A stretch of 64,000 nt of DNA. Origin: CALKXV01 sp965228905. GTDB taxonomy: Bacteria > Pseudomonadota > Alphaproteobacteria > Rhodobacterales > Rhodobacteraceae. Below are positions 20,674 to 29,864 of this stretch, piece after piece. Every line of letters begins with the position of its first letter. The first letter of the stretch is position 1. The notes below the pieces were generated by a model. The model ran no database searches and was not told where the DNA came from. It saw nothing but the letters and a program-made list of their open reading frames with translations. The position numbers and the translations under genes were made by a program. The DNA is taken from assembly GCA_965228905.1 (NCBI GenBank), contig CBDDII010000003.1:2542001-2606000 (forward strand). Reading direction: 5' to 3'.

Positions 20674-21182
20674 CGGGCACAACTGCAACTGCAAAACGGC
20701 AACGGCATTACAATTCACAAGCTCTCACCTGAGGCCACGGCTCAAAAACTTCGATCGGCCTCCCATGTTGCAGAGAGGACACTCCGGTGCCGACCTCGGA
20801 CCCAGCCAGCACGTTATAGCCCATGTGTCTGGCTGTCATCACCAGGTGTCCGCTCTGGTGGTTGGCCTCAAGTCTTCGGTCGGGTCCTTCTTCCGCGGTC
20901 CCCCACTGCGACCCCATGCCCGGCCATCGGCATGCAAGTGCAGCTGGTGAATCAAAATTGGACACACTGCAACTTGTTGGTAGGGTTTGAGAACTCCATG
21001 CAAAACCACACAAGCACGACACCGACAAAATCAAGTGGCCTTCCCCGTGGTCTTTGCAAACACCAGTGTAAGTCTCACCTCCACTCGGCCAGGGTGGATC
21101 CGCCATGCCTGAGGGGTGTGCACCTTCCTTCAGAGGTCAGGAGTGTGCTTCCGGTTGTGCCGCCCCCGAAAGCCCGAACGGA

Positions 21183-21276
21183 AGCTTGTCTGCTTCCTCC
21201 TTTGAGATTGACCCCTTTGTGAACGAGCGCCTCGTTGGCCCGTTTGGCCTGAAGCCCATGACCTCTGAGCCGGTCG
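21183..21276 (-). pseudogene. Decayed copy of zinc-finger gene exon 1
   Basis: One minus-strand frame reads AKRANEALVHKGVNLK, parallel to AKQARKALVFKGLLTK at residues about 70-85 of the 17581-18864 product, and the nucleotide match continues through GAGGAAGCAGACAAGCT after a frame change. Frame shifts show it is not functional. Confidence 0.55.
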
Positions 21277-21749
21277 TACTCTCCGCCGGCTCTTCTGGCC
21301 CATGATCTCAGTGACCAAACCTGTTGAGGAGACTACAGTCGAAGTCTTCCGCCTTCAACTGGACCCAGATTTGCCCGTGGAGGAGTGGTGCAGGGACTTG
21401 CCCTCAAGCCGCAGGCCAGTGGCACTGCAGTGATGTATGGCGGGGGGTAGGTGATACTCTCCCACAACTGCACAACAGCACGACCGCAATCTCTCGCTCT
21501 CAAGCTCTCTCTTTCTCTCTTTTTCTCTTTTTCTGTCTTGCTTTGTTTACCACAAAACAAAAGACAAGCCATGCACAGAACACCGGCGTTTTTTCCATCA
21601 TTTCAAAAACCGTCTCCGAAGTTACGGATCTACTTTGCGAAGTTACGGATCTATATACTTTGCCCTAACTCGGTGTAACACCAAGAAAGGGGCAGGGGCG
21701 GCCTTGAGAAGACACGGCCCGGCAGCCCTAGTCCGAATCACAAAAGATC

Positions 21750-22037
21750 TTACTTTGCTGACTTCCGCCGCTTCACCCAGTCACAGCCAGCTGCCGCCTC
21801 TTCGGCCGCCGCGGCCGCCCGCTTCTTCTCCGCCCGCTTCTTCTTGTCATCCTGCTTGCCATCGCGCGGCAGCGAAATGATCTCCTCCAAGTCGATCCGC
21901 TTGATGATGTCCTTGACATGTCGCTTGGCCATCACCAAACACTCCTCCTCATCGGGCACGTCCTGCTGAACGCAAATCCGCATGGACACCGACCGGAGCA
22001 CCTTCGCCAGCTGCTCCCTCTCAGCAGGCTCCACCAT
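21750..22037 (-). CDS. Small charged cargo protein or first exon
   Basis: A 95-residue frame from MVEPAEREQLAKVLRSVSM. Residues 1-65 look like a helical globular domain (RICVQQDVPDEEECLVMAKRHVKDIIKRIDLEEIISL), and 66-95 are a lysine/alanine/glutamate-rich tail (KQDDKKKRAEKKRAAAAAEE) ending KRRKSAK, a possible nuclear-targeting tail. The stop TAA overlaps a GTAAG, so this could instead be a first exon with a GT donor. It is the first gene from the right end of the element on the coding strand. A hairpin repeat lies ~70 bp 3' of the stop. An upstream in-frame start at 22088 is less likely. Function unknown. Confidence 0.5.
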   Translation of the reverse strand: MVEPAEREQLAKVLRSVSMRICVQQDVPDEEECLVMAKRHVKDIIKRIDLEEIISLPRDGKQDDKKKRAEKKRAAAAAEEAAAGCDWVKRRKSAK

Positions 22038-22194
22038 GCTGTGCACTCGCGGACCTATATATAGACCAGACCTATATGTTTGTGGCATGCTGCATGTGCT
22101 GCTGTGGTTGCTGTTCCTGCTGTTTTGCTACTGTTCCTGCTGCCCGGCTGTGAGCAATAATGCAGACACATAACATAGATTTGAGTCATTTTCA

Positions 22195-22296
22195 CTATAC
22201 TTTTTCGGCACTTTTGCACTTTCCCGGTGCCTGGTTGGTGTATAATTCTATATACTTTTTCGGCACTTTTGCACTTTCCCGGTGCCTGGTTGGTGT
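22195..22296. repeat. Two-copy direct repeat inside the right inverted repeat
   Basis: Two adjacent ~53-bp copies containing TACTTTTTCGGCACTTTTGC and CCCGGTGCCTGGTTGGTGTA. It is the subterminal counterpart to the direct repeat at 3119-3184, though of different sequence. Confidence 0.8.
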
Positions 22297-22451
22297 AGAA
22301 TTTACACCCCAGGGGTGTAATTTACACCCCGAAATTTACACCCAAAAGTGTAAATTTTTTACACCCCAATTTTGGAGTATAAACAATTTATACCCCATTT
22401 TGCGTGTAAATTATCCGAAAGTGTAAATTTACACCCAAAAGATCTATCAGG
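22292..22451 (-). repeat. Right terminal inverted repeat
   Basis: Its outer 30 bases (22422-22451) are the exact reverse complement of 2944-2973, ending GATCTATCAGG. Further in, GGTGTAATTTACACCCC and ACACCCAAAAGTGTAAATTT match the left repeat again. The middle ~50 bp has diverged. Confidence 0.85.
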
Positions 22452-22453
22452 TT
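22452..22453. repeat. 2-bp target-site duplication, right copy (TT)
   Basis: Pairs with 2942-2943. The inverted symmetry of the ends stops exactly here: the left flank reads CTGTT before CCTGATAG and the right flank reads TTTCTC after CTATCAGG. Confidence 0.65.
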
Positions 22454-23591
22454 TCTCGAGCTGGTCTACATTGGCACTGGCAGAGGTGAGGTCGGAAAGG
22501 TCGACGAAAGGCAGTTCAGGAACAACTGCCCGGACACGGGTGATGGACTTGGCAATGGCACGCACCAGATCCTGTCGCCAGGGCTGTTGCCTAAGCTGAT
22601 GGAGTCGCTGTGCCAACCGACACAACGCCTGCAAGCCAGGCGACTCATGGCCACGTCTCGATGGCCTTGCTGCCTGACGGGTCTGACGTTCCGGGTTCCA
22701 TAATTCACTGCGGCGGGGCCCCCTCGGGGCGATACCCAAAAGGACCTCAGCCAGGTTTGACAACTTAACCCAAGCATCCTCAATCCTATGGGCATTCACT
22801 AGCTGCTGGAACTCATGCTCGCTGTCCACAATGGCTACGCGTTGCTCAGCCTCGGTTGGTGTCTCAACCGGGGCCTCAGGAAACTTGGGCACCCTCCAAG
22901 TGGGAGGATACAGCTCGGCCCCAAAGTCGTAGCTCACGAGGGCATGGTCTGACAAACCCGGCTGGCGCATGGTCTGGACACGGAGTGTACTCAGACCAGG
23001 GTGGCATAGCCCAAAGTCAATGCGACGAATGTTGCCTGGGCTAGTTGCTGGCAGGGGTGCAGTCGCGGACTCATCTGCAGCACGTAGTTGACCTGTTGCA
23101 AGGGCAACCGAGACGGGTCCCTCCTCCTGTGTGATGTTAAAATCGCCAAGGATCAAGAAATGCCCCCCAAATGCCATGCAAGCTTCGTGCAGTTCTGCAA
23201 AAGCTTCATAAGTTCGCTGCGAGCTGTCAGCAAACCCATAGAAGCTAACTACAAGGATGTGGTGGTGCACCTCCCCACACGGCCAAGCCACCAAACCGGC
23301 GGCACATCGTGGTTCCGCGATGGTCACCGGCAACTTGACCGGAGTCATGGCCAAGCTGGATACCAAAGCAACACGGTGCAAACTTCCACGATCAGGTGTG
23401 CTGTAGACAATGCCACAGCCTTTCGCACGCCATTCATTGGCGTAGCTCACTGCCGAGGTTGTGTTTATGTCAATCTCCTGGAAAGAGGCGATTGCAGCTT
23501 TGACTTCACACATCGCCCCATGCATTGCAGCAGAGCTACTAATACCCTTCTTGTTGACATTACAGGTCAGAACCGAGATGAATTTTGCGAA
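22454..23591 (-). CDS. LINE EEP endonuclease domain
   Basis: This part nicks target DNA for target-primed reverse transcription. In order, the frame shows KFISVLTCNVNKKG, FQEID with the catalytic Glu, GCGIVYS, the ILGDFNIT block with Asp and Asn, RRIDFGLCHPG and the final GLSDHALVSYDF with the catalytic Asp-His pair. These are the standard blocks of exonuclease-endonuclease-phosphatase domains in APE-type LINEs. After it, a helical linker ends VDQLEK and is cut by the DNA transposon; it resumes at 2943 as QYRDQEKQV. The apparent stop at 22359 is inside the inserted element. At the 5' side the frame shifts relative to the upstream part near the run of five G at 23592-23596. Confidence 0.85.
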
Positions 23592-23596
23592 GGGGG

Positions 23597-24043
23597 ATCA
23601 CGGATGGCTACGAGGGCCGACTCGAAAGTCGCTTGCACCTGTTCATGCGTAAGGCCCGGGACCCTTGAGTCTCCCAACCAGGCCCTGAGCCGTTCAGTGC
23701 GTTCGGTCTGCCGATCAATGATGTGCTGAGCTCGCGGCTTAGGGCACTTGGCTCCAGTGCGCAACTCAGGCTTTTCATTGAATATGTGGCCGCAGCGCCG
23801 GCACTTAATCCAGTTTTTGAAGCTACACCGAACGATGCGTCTGTCGGCGGCCTTTGTGCGCCTCTTCCCTTGCTTCGCCGGCTTGGCATATGTCGGGGTG
23901 GGCCACAAAAACGGCACGCAATAACTCGGCAGCTTTGCACTCACTAGTGTCACGCTTGCACGACGTAATCGACTAATGCGCTGCGCTGCTTGCACCGCTT
24001 GCTGGGGGCCCTGGCGTCGCTTCTGTCGCCTCAGGATTTCTTT
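23597..24043 (-). CDS. LINE linker with zinc-ribbon-like motif, after an in-frame TAG
   Basis: This continues the frame of the 24044-27682 product past a single TAG, beginning KEILRRQKRRQGPQQ. It contains a Cys-rich stretch (RCSFKNWIKCRRCGHIF ... AKCPKPRA) like a zinc ribbon and then runs into the endonuclease. The similar character of sequence on both sides of the TAG suggests a nonsense mutation, or possibly readthrough, in what was one polyprotein. The frame is lost at the C run on the minus strand near 23592-23596, where one extra C would restore it. Confidence 0.7.
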
Positions 24044-27000
24044 CTATCTTTCCTTATCAATCCGCGGATGCTTCAGGCCCCGATGGTCAAGCTTGAGGTG
24101 CCACGACACGCTGCGCGACATTCGCGCCTCCTCTTCCTTAGTGATGCCAAGGTCACACAAGGGGCACTTCCAGGCAACATCATCACCTGGTCGAACTCGG
24201 ATCATGCGTGCAGTGTGCACCTCACTCAGAGTGTTCATGACACCATGGCCTGGGTGATGCCGTTTCATGTGGTATGCCTTGAAATCAAGAAGCTGCCTGC
24301 AGTTGGTGCCTCGCCGTTTGTAGTTGCACAATCTGCACTGAAAGAGTTTCAGCCGCAACATCTCAGCAAGATCATCCGGTGGCTCATAACGCCTACGGGG
24401 TGGAGGCGGGGCATCAGGAGGTAGGGGCGGGCCAGGAACGAGCTCGGCTGTATCCTGCACGGTTCCAGCGCTGTTACGTCCACAGGAGGAAACATCAAAC
24501 CCACGCCCGCTGCCAGCACGCACCTGTGATTTGGGCGTACAACTTCCTCCACGGGATTGCTTCTTTGGTGACCTTCCGCGTCGCGACGATGGCCTGGAGC
24601 CTGTCACCTCTGTGCGCAAATCAGCTGCCCGGGTGCCACGGCCGACACTTGATGCAGTTTCTGTGCGCAGCTCGGAGATGCCTCCCACAAGGAATCCGCC
24701 ACACGGGTCGGCAACAACATCAAGCAACTCCTTTGGGTAAGCGGCACCAGTCGGGGCGAGGTAATCGAAATGATTCGAACTGTAGAAGACACAATGGGTT
24801 GTAGAGGCCCACTTCTTACCATAAGCTACAACTGGGAAGTTGGCGTCCTCGGGAATGAGTACGACCTTGGTTTTGGTGAGCTTGCACAGGGCTCGCAATT
24901 CAAGGTCCCCAGAAAAGGACCCCGGCTTGAAGATTGCTTGGACAAACGCCTCCCAGCTCTCGCACTGGTTGCCATCTGGCCCCTTGGACCCGTCATCCTT
25001 CCAATCTTTCTCGTACCACTCCGGATGGGCCTGTATGTGTGTTGCCACTCTGGCTCGTAACTCCAAATGATGGAACGTTGGTTCTTTCCGTCCTTTGTTT
25101 AGGGCACAAGCAATGGTCCTATACATGCAATTTCCGTCCTTTTCTTGAGCCTCGATCTTGGTCCCCTCCGGCGGCTGCCGTTGGAGAGCTTTCTGCCGCT
25201 TGGGAGCGGACACCGGCTTCGTGGCATCATTAGCATTAGCTGGTGTAGTACCTGGTGCCTGTGCACTGCCATCGGTCGAGGAGTTAACAGCAGGGAGGCT
25301 AACGGTAACTGGGACAGGGTCCAATGCACTTTTTCGGTCGACAAAAGGGACCGAACCACCATGGATGGCTCGTTGCTGCATGGTGGCCTCTCGGGGCGGG
25401 GCAAGCTTAGCCCAAGCCACAATGTGGTCATCATCAACTTCGATTGCTATCGGCAGCAGATCAACCTCATTCCCTCGGCAGCACGCGCCTTTGAAAATGA
25501 AGTTCTTAGTGCCACGCTTGTGCACCTGTCGGATAATGCTCAAGTCTTGAAACAAAGGCTCAAGGATGGTCCTGGCTTGGTCCATGTCAATCGTTCGCGG
25601 CACACCTTCGAAAATCCAAATGCGCTGGACCTTAGTGGTTGCATCTGCGTGGTGCCGGCTTCCAAGCTGCTGGCCTCGGCATGCTAATCCCAGGGCTCCT
25701 TTGGATCGCATAGCCCTTGCGAGGTAAACCCCGCTAGGCTCATCTTTGAAGCGCTCGATCCACTGCACATACTGATCAGAAGACTTTTCCCTGGGGGCTT
25801 GAACAAAGACACCACCAGATCCCGATTGAGCCAACAATGTTGGGGCATCAGCGGTGCTAATCTTAATCACCCCGAAGATCTGGCGACGGTTCCCCGGGAG
25901 CACTTCCTCAGTCCACTTGAAAGCGTCAATAAGCTGGACACGATGCAAAGCAGCCCACTGCGCAACTTGAGCCCGGGGTGAAGAACCGAACTTCTTCCAG
26001 GCTTCTGCAGCAATGAAATCCTGAGGTACCTTTACATACAAAACGGTGGCATCCTTGGCTATCACCTTAGCTGCCGTGGTAAGGCCTTTGGGCTTGGCTG
26101 CGTCCAGGCCATCGCTTGTGACTTGGTGCACAAAGGAATCAGCGAACCTGACGAAATAACCGGCCTTGACCGGCACCCGCTGCCTAAGGTTGGATGTGTC
26201 GCTCTTTCGGTCTTCCGGCTTGCGATCCTTGGCAAACTCGATTAGCAACACACTGTGCGGCTTATTAGAGGCTTTCAGCATAGTCTTAGCAGTCTCAACT
26301 TGGGCCGGCAAGCACTGCACCACCGCCTGGAAACTAGCATCCTTGCTGGCCTCCACCTTGGTGGCCAGCTGGTCGTACCTGATGATAGCTGGATCCCAGT
26401 CCTGTTGTCGAAGCTCAAAGGAGTCCTGCTGGTCACGCCGGCGGGTGACGACAGTCCAATCGGCCTCCTCGGGAGGCTTTCCGGCGACCTTTCCTTTGCC
26501 CTTGCCCTTTGGCCGCTCTGCCGGGGTATCTGCGCTCTTGCCTTTCCCTTTGCTTTTGCCCTTGCTCGGTCCTGGCGTGCTTGCCGGTGGCGTCGGTGAG
26601 GGGGCCTGCAGCGCTCCGGACCCTCCAGCCAAGACCTTTCGAAGGGCAGCTTTCTTAAGCTTAGCCTTTTTCTTCCGCTGGTTCCGCGGTGACTGGCTTT
26701 GGGGCACGGCTAAGCCCGCATGCGACAATGTTTGCTGAACGGCCTGCTGCACAACTTGCGTTATCATACCCTTTAGGGCCTCAACTAAACCCGGGCCTAA
26801 ACCACCTAGAACCTCAAGGCCTGCAGTGGGGGCGGTCGGTCCGGGGTGGCTTGCTTCCCCAATGCGCACTCCATTGCTCGGCCATCCACGCCACAGCGCT
26901 CCGGAAACATTGGAGACGAAGCCGAAACAACAGCTCAAGCCCCATGCTGGCCTAAAGCCGCCCGATCCCAAGCATCCAGATTCGAGGCCACCAACATGGC

Positions 27001-27682
27001 CCGCGGTGTTCTGCGCACAGCCACAGCCAGACCCGACGGAGCTCTCGTCAGCCTCACTGTCAAAAGCAGCTTGCATGGCTTCTCGGCGTGCCCGGCGGCC
27101 ACGGCGCCTACAACTTGCCGGCTGCCTTTTGCGGCGCTTCGGCCGCCATCTGACGGGTCGATGGGTCCATGCCCTTCTCTGGCCGCCCACCCACTTAGCC
27201 GCACCAACGCGCCGGAAAGCGCCTCGTCTGCGTGCGCCATTGGCGCCTGCAGCCCTCGGCCGCGCGGCCACACTGATCCCGTCTTTGCTGTCCACTGGAG
27301 TTGCCCTCAAAGCGGAGTCTGCTGTCTGGCTTTCTGCCTCCACTTCCAGCACACAGGCGGAGGCTATATCATTGATCTCATCAGAGGTAGGCGAAATGGC
27401 TTCTTGGTCGGTGGCCATCACATCTGCAATTGGCGTCGAAGACGAACGGGAACATGTGTCTCCTACCGCCGCTGGCTCAAAGCAACCCATGCTAAGCCAG
27501 GATTCCTCGTGATTTGCGCCCACTTGCATCCCAGCCACCAGCTGAGAGCCTATGGTCCTTTCAAGCTGCAATGAGGTCCCACAACATGCAGCTAGGACAC
27601 CATCGATGGTCTGCAAGGGGTCAGGCCACCATGTTCCGTCTCTGATGTTCTCTGTGATCAATGTTCCAGGTGAAGGAGACAT
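24044..27682 (-). CDS. LINE N-terminal protein with OTU-like protease and zinc fingers
   Basis: A 1212-residue frame from MSPSPGTLITENIRDG. Residues about 150-205 are very arginine-rich and 340-400 lysine/glycine-rich, as in nucleic-acid-binding ORF1 regions. A GEASHPGP sequence at about 275-282 resembles a degenerate 2A skipping site. Residues about 840-975 form an OTU-type cysteine protease-like domain: D849 and C852 in KDGNCMYRTIA, and H971 in NHFDYLAP. OTU proteases usually cleave ubiquitin chains; here the domain could process the polyprotein or act on host ubiquitin. Both are inference. Two zinc-finger-like motifs follow (C1116/C1119 with H1138 and H1142 or H1143; C1173/C1176 with H1195/H1200). 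A TAG ends the frame where a linker and endonuclease would be expected to follow. Confidence 0.85.
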   Translation of the reverse strand: MSPSPGTLITENIRDGTWWPDPLQTIDGVLAACCGTSLQLERTIGSQLVAGMQVGANHEESWLSMGCFEPAAVGDTCSRSSSTPIADVMATDQEAISPTSDEINDIASACVLEVEAESQTADSALRATPVDSKDGISVAARPRAAGANGARRRGAFRRVGAAKWVGGQRRAWTHRPVRWRPKRRKRQPASCRRRGRRARREAMQAAFDSEADESSVGSGCGCAQNTAGHVGGLESGCLGSGGFRPAWGLSCCFGFVSNVSGALWRGWPSNGVRIGEASHPGPTAPTAGLEVLGGLGPGLVEALKGMITQVVQQAVQQTLSHAGLAVPQSQSPRNQRKKKAKLKKAALRKVLAGGSGALQAPSPTPPASTPGPSKGKSKGKGKSADTPAERPKGKGKGKVAGKPPEEADWTVVTRRRDQQDSFELRQQDWDPAIIRYDQLATKVEASKDASFQAVVQCLPAQVETAKTMLKASNKPHSVLLIEFAKDRKPEDRKSDTSNLRQRVPVKAGYFVRFADSFVHQVTSDGLDAAKPKGLTTAAKVIAKDATVLYVKVPQDFIAAEAWKKFGSSPRAQVAQWAALHRVQLIDAFKWTEEVLPGNRRQIFGVIKISTADAPTLLAQSGSGGVFVQAPREKSSDQYVQWIERFKDEPSGVYLARAMRSKGALGLACRGQQLGSRHHADATTKVQRIWIFEGVPRTIDMDQARTILEPLFQDLSIIRQVHKRGTKNFIFKGACCRGNEVDLLPIAIEVDDDHIVAWAKLAPPREATMQQRAIHGGSVPFVDRKSALDPVPVTVSLPAVNSSTDGSAQAPGTTPANANDATKPVSAPKRQKALQRQPPEGTKIEAQEKDGNCMYRTIACALNKGRKEPTFHHLELRARVATHIQAHPEWYEKDWKDDGSKGPDGNQCESWEAFVQAIFKPGSFSGDLELRALCKLTKTKVVLIPEDANFPVVAYGKKWASTTHCVFYSSNHFDYLAPTGAAYPKELLDVVADPCGGFLVGGISELRTETASSVGRGTRAADLRTEVTGSRPSSRRGRSPKKQSRGGSCTPKSQVRAGSGRGFDVSSCGRNSAGTVQDTAELVPGPPLPPDAPPPPRRRYEPPDDLAEMLRLKLFQCRLCNYKRRGTNCRQLLDFKAYHMKRHHPGHGVMNTLSEVHTARMIRVRPGDDVAWKCPLCDLGITKEEEARMSRSVSWHLKLDHRGLKHPRIDKER

Positions 27683-27728
27683 GGCTCGACTACCTAGACC
27701 AAGTTTAGCACCAGTACCCTACTGGTCC

Positions 27729-27782
27729 AGCTTGCGCCACGGGGAGGCACTTGGTCTGAGCCACAAGCTATCGCGAGCGCTG
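27729..27782. repeat. Terminal direct repeat, right copy
   Basis: It matches 1-55 (see there) and lies 46 bp upstream of the LINE start codon. The flanking bases ACTGGTCC at 27721-27728 belong to the LINE 5' side. Confidence 0.8.
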
Positions 27783-28860
27783 GAACCGGCCCAGTGCCGG
27801 AATCTGCTGAATCGCATTGCTTGAATCGAGCGTTCTTGATCAGGAATGGTGCTTGAATCGGCGGTGATCGAACTGGTGACATGCTCGAATCGCTAGCGAT
27901 GCTCGTGCTTGAATCGTGGTGCTCGAACCGGGGCCAGTGCTCGAATCGCGCGTTTACGTTTCTCTGGAATCTGGAACCGACCATGTGGTGAGGAAAGCTG
28001 GAATCCATGCTGAAGACCACAGTGACAGGAAGAGGATCTTATACAGCAACTTCGACTCACACCAGTCCCCATCAAGCCCAAGAAAGATCCCTTTCGTGCT
28101 ACACGTCAACATGCCGTGTCAGGGTGCTCATGTTGGTCTCTCTACATGTGGCCCTGTTGCGTGATGGCTCGGCAATTTTTGAAAATGTCTGCTTGCACTG
28201 CGAGGCCTTAGGCCTCCCGTCGCAGAAGTGAGACACAATCTATTAAAACGTTCACATAATTGTCGAGAGCCTTCGCTGCCGGACCGTCCGCGTGCAAGAG
28301 CATCGGAGTGTCCATTTGTCAAAGCACTACATTCAAAATTCCTGAGGCGATTTCTTTAGCTTCGGCTCCTGGTCGTCCTTGTGGCTTCAGCCCACTGACT
28401 GCCTCACCCCTGTTGTGGGACAAAATGTAGGACTCCAATGCTGTAGCGCCTTCTTGCTGATGAAGAACCTATCTTGAAATAATGAAAGCCTACTGCTCCG
28501 AGCCTGGAGTCCTGAGGCGTCTCCGCTGCAAGATTTCCACTCAGGACCGGGAAGTGGCTCACGGTTGCGAAGCCGTCGGCGCCTGGTCTCTTCGGTGTCC
28601 GAGTGTCGCTACATTTGGATCACTGACATTCTAAACCCTCAAGCCCTAACCCCCGAAACCCTAAAGCCCCAAGCCCCTCCAACCCCTAAAGTCCCTAAAG
28701 CCCTAGAAGCCGAAGCCTTCGGCTTCGATGGAGACCGCGAGTGGCTGCGCTCCGTTCGCTCCGAGCGCTTTCCGGGAGATTGGCTCCCAGAGCGGCTCCG
28801 TGAGCTGGCGCCTCCAAAGCATGCACTTTATTTATACGATAACATATTTGAATAAGAACA
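27783..28860. other. Flanking DNA with degenerate short repeats
   Basis: From 27800 to 27950 the word GCTYGAATCG recurs about eight times at irregular spacing. A CCCTAAA-like patch lies at 28630-28706, followed by the short palindrome AAGCCGAAGCCTTCGGCTT near 28710-28730. No convincing gene was seen. Confidence 0.5.
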
Positions 28861-29180
28861 ATGATGCTCGATGCTCATAATAATAAGAGTAATTAATAAG
28901 AATAAGAACAGTAAGAATACAACATAAGAGTAACAACAAAAACGAAAAATACCAACACAAATGAGGCTGATACACTGATAGTACTAATCATAATCCTCAT
29001 AATAGTAATAGAAACAATGCTAATAATAACAACCATCATCATAAGTAGCAGTGATCATAAGCACAACAGTAATACTACTACTGGTCATAATGACAAGAAT
29101 AACAATATTAGTTATGATACCGATGACAGCAGTAATAATGATACTAGTACTCGTAATAATGGTAATAGTACTAGTACAGT
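28860..29180. repeat. AT-rich trinucleotide microsatellite region
   Basis: Irregular AATAATA, AACAATA and ATCATA runs. The same kind of sequence continues at 29380-29530 on the other side of the MITE-like element, as if that element had inserted into it. Confidence 0.75.
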
Positions 29181-29379
29181 GTGCCGGGAAACGAGGGCCG
29201 ATATTTGACCCATCTTGGTTTTTTGGGGGCGGGCAAGATAGGCGCGCAAGCTTGCCAAAAAAACACTTGCACCACTGGGGGGGAATCTTGGTCATTTTGC
29301 CTTGTACCACTTGCACCACGGACCAAGATGGGCAAGATTAGCAAAATCTTGGCAAACAGCGGCCCTCAATTCCCGGCAC
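29181..29379. mobile_element. MITE-like element with ~20-bp inverted ends
   Basis: The ends read GTGCCGGGAAACGAGGGCCG and, reversed, GTGCCGGGAATTGAGGGCCG. An inner inverted pair around CCCATCTTGGT also exists. The 199-bp unit is GC-richer than the surrounding microsatellite. No target duplication could be defined. It has no coding capacity, so it would be non-autonomous. Confidence 0.6.
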
Positions 29380-29642
29380 AAGCACAATGTAATAGTATAA
29401 CAAAAACAGCTAGCAATAACAACAACAATAAACATTACAATAACAAGAATGACCAGGGTAATAATTGTAATATCAAAAATAGTCGTAATTATAACCATCA
29501 TGATGATGACAAGGGTACTAATGATGATAACATGTATATGTGCGTGTATATATATATGTATATGCATGCCTGAAAGAAAGAACAAATAATGAATGAACGA
29601 ACGAATGCATATGTATATGTATGTATGTACTTATGTATTATC

Positions 29643-29864
29643 TTATGTTCCCTGGCTCCTATTCTCATCGTCCTCATCGCCACTACCTGGAAGTTTGGCA
29701 GTGTTGCTAATGTAGTTTGCGCTTGACGCTGCTGAGGCCAGAGCAGTCTGTAGCTTCAGAAGAACTTCAACGAACCATTTCAGGAAGAGGGATTTGGATG
29801 TGGGGAGCCCGTTCAAGAGTGCAAAGTACCTTTGCTGCAAGAGCAGAACTGTGTGCTGGAGCAA
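29643..29864 (-). CDS. Possible exon, unknown protein
   Basis: A frame of 73 residues including LQQRYFALLNGLPTSKSLFLKWFVEVLLKLQTALASAASS, which reads like a real helical protein rather than noise. No start, splice signals or family could be established. It borders a microsatellite on its 3' side. Confidence 0.25.
   Translation of the reverse strand: MLQHTVLLLQQRYFALLNGLPTSKSLFLKWFVEVLLKLQTALASAASSANYISNTAKLPGSGDEDDENRSQGT

Larger units (their letters stand above)
20119..21510. repeat. Partly duplicated block with two sets of direct repeats
   Basis: 20119-20220 and 21024-21123 are nearly identical (starting GACAAAATCAAGTGGCC), as are about 20424-20510 and 21398-21490 (around GTGATGTATGGCGGGGGGTA). 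The hairpin near 20643 parallels that near 21668. The differing offsets show that indels followed the duplication. Part of the second repeat also occurs at about 14345-14372. Confidence 0.8.

Noticed and set aside
24044..27600. Plus-strand frames of up to 240 codons opposite the LINE
   Set aside because: They are GC-rich shadows of the minus-strand LINE frame, which has recognisable domains.
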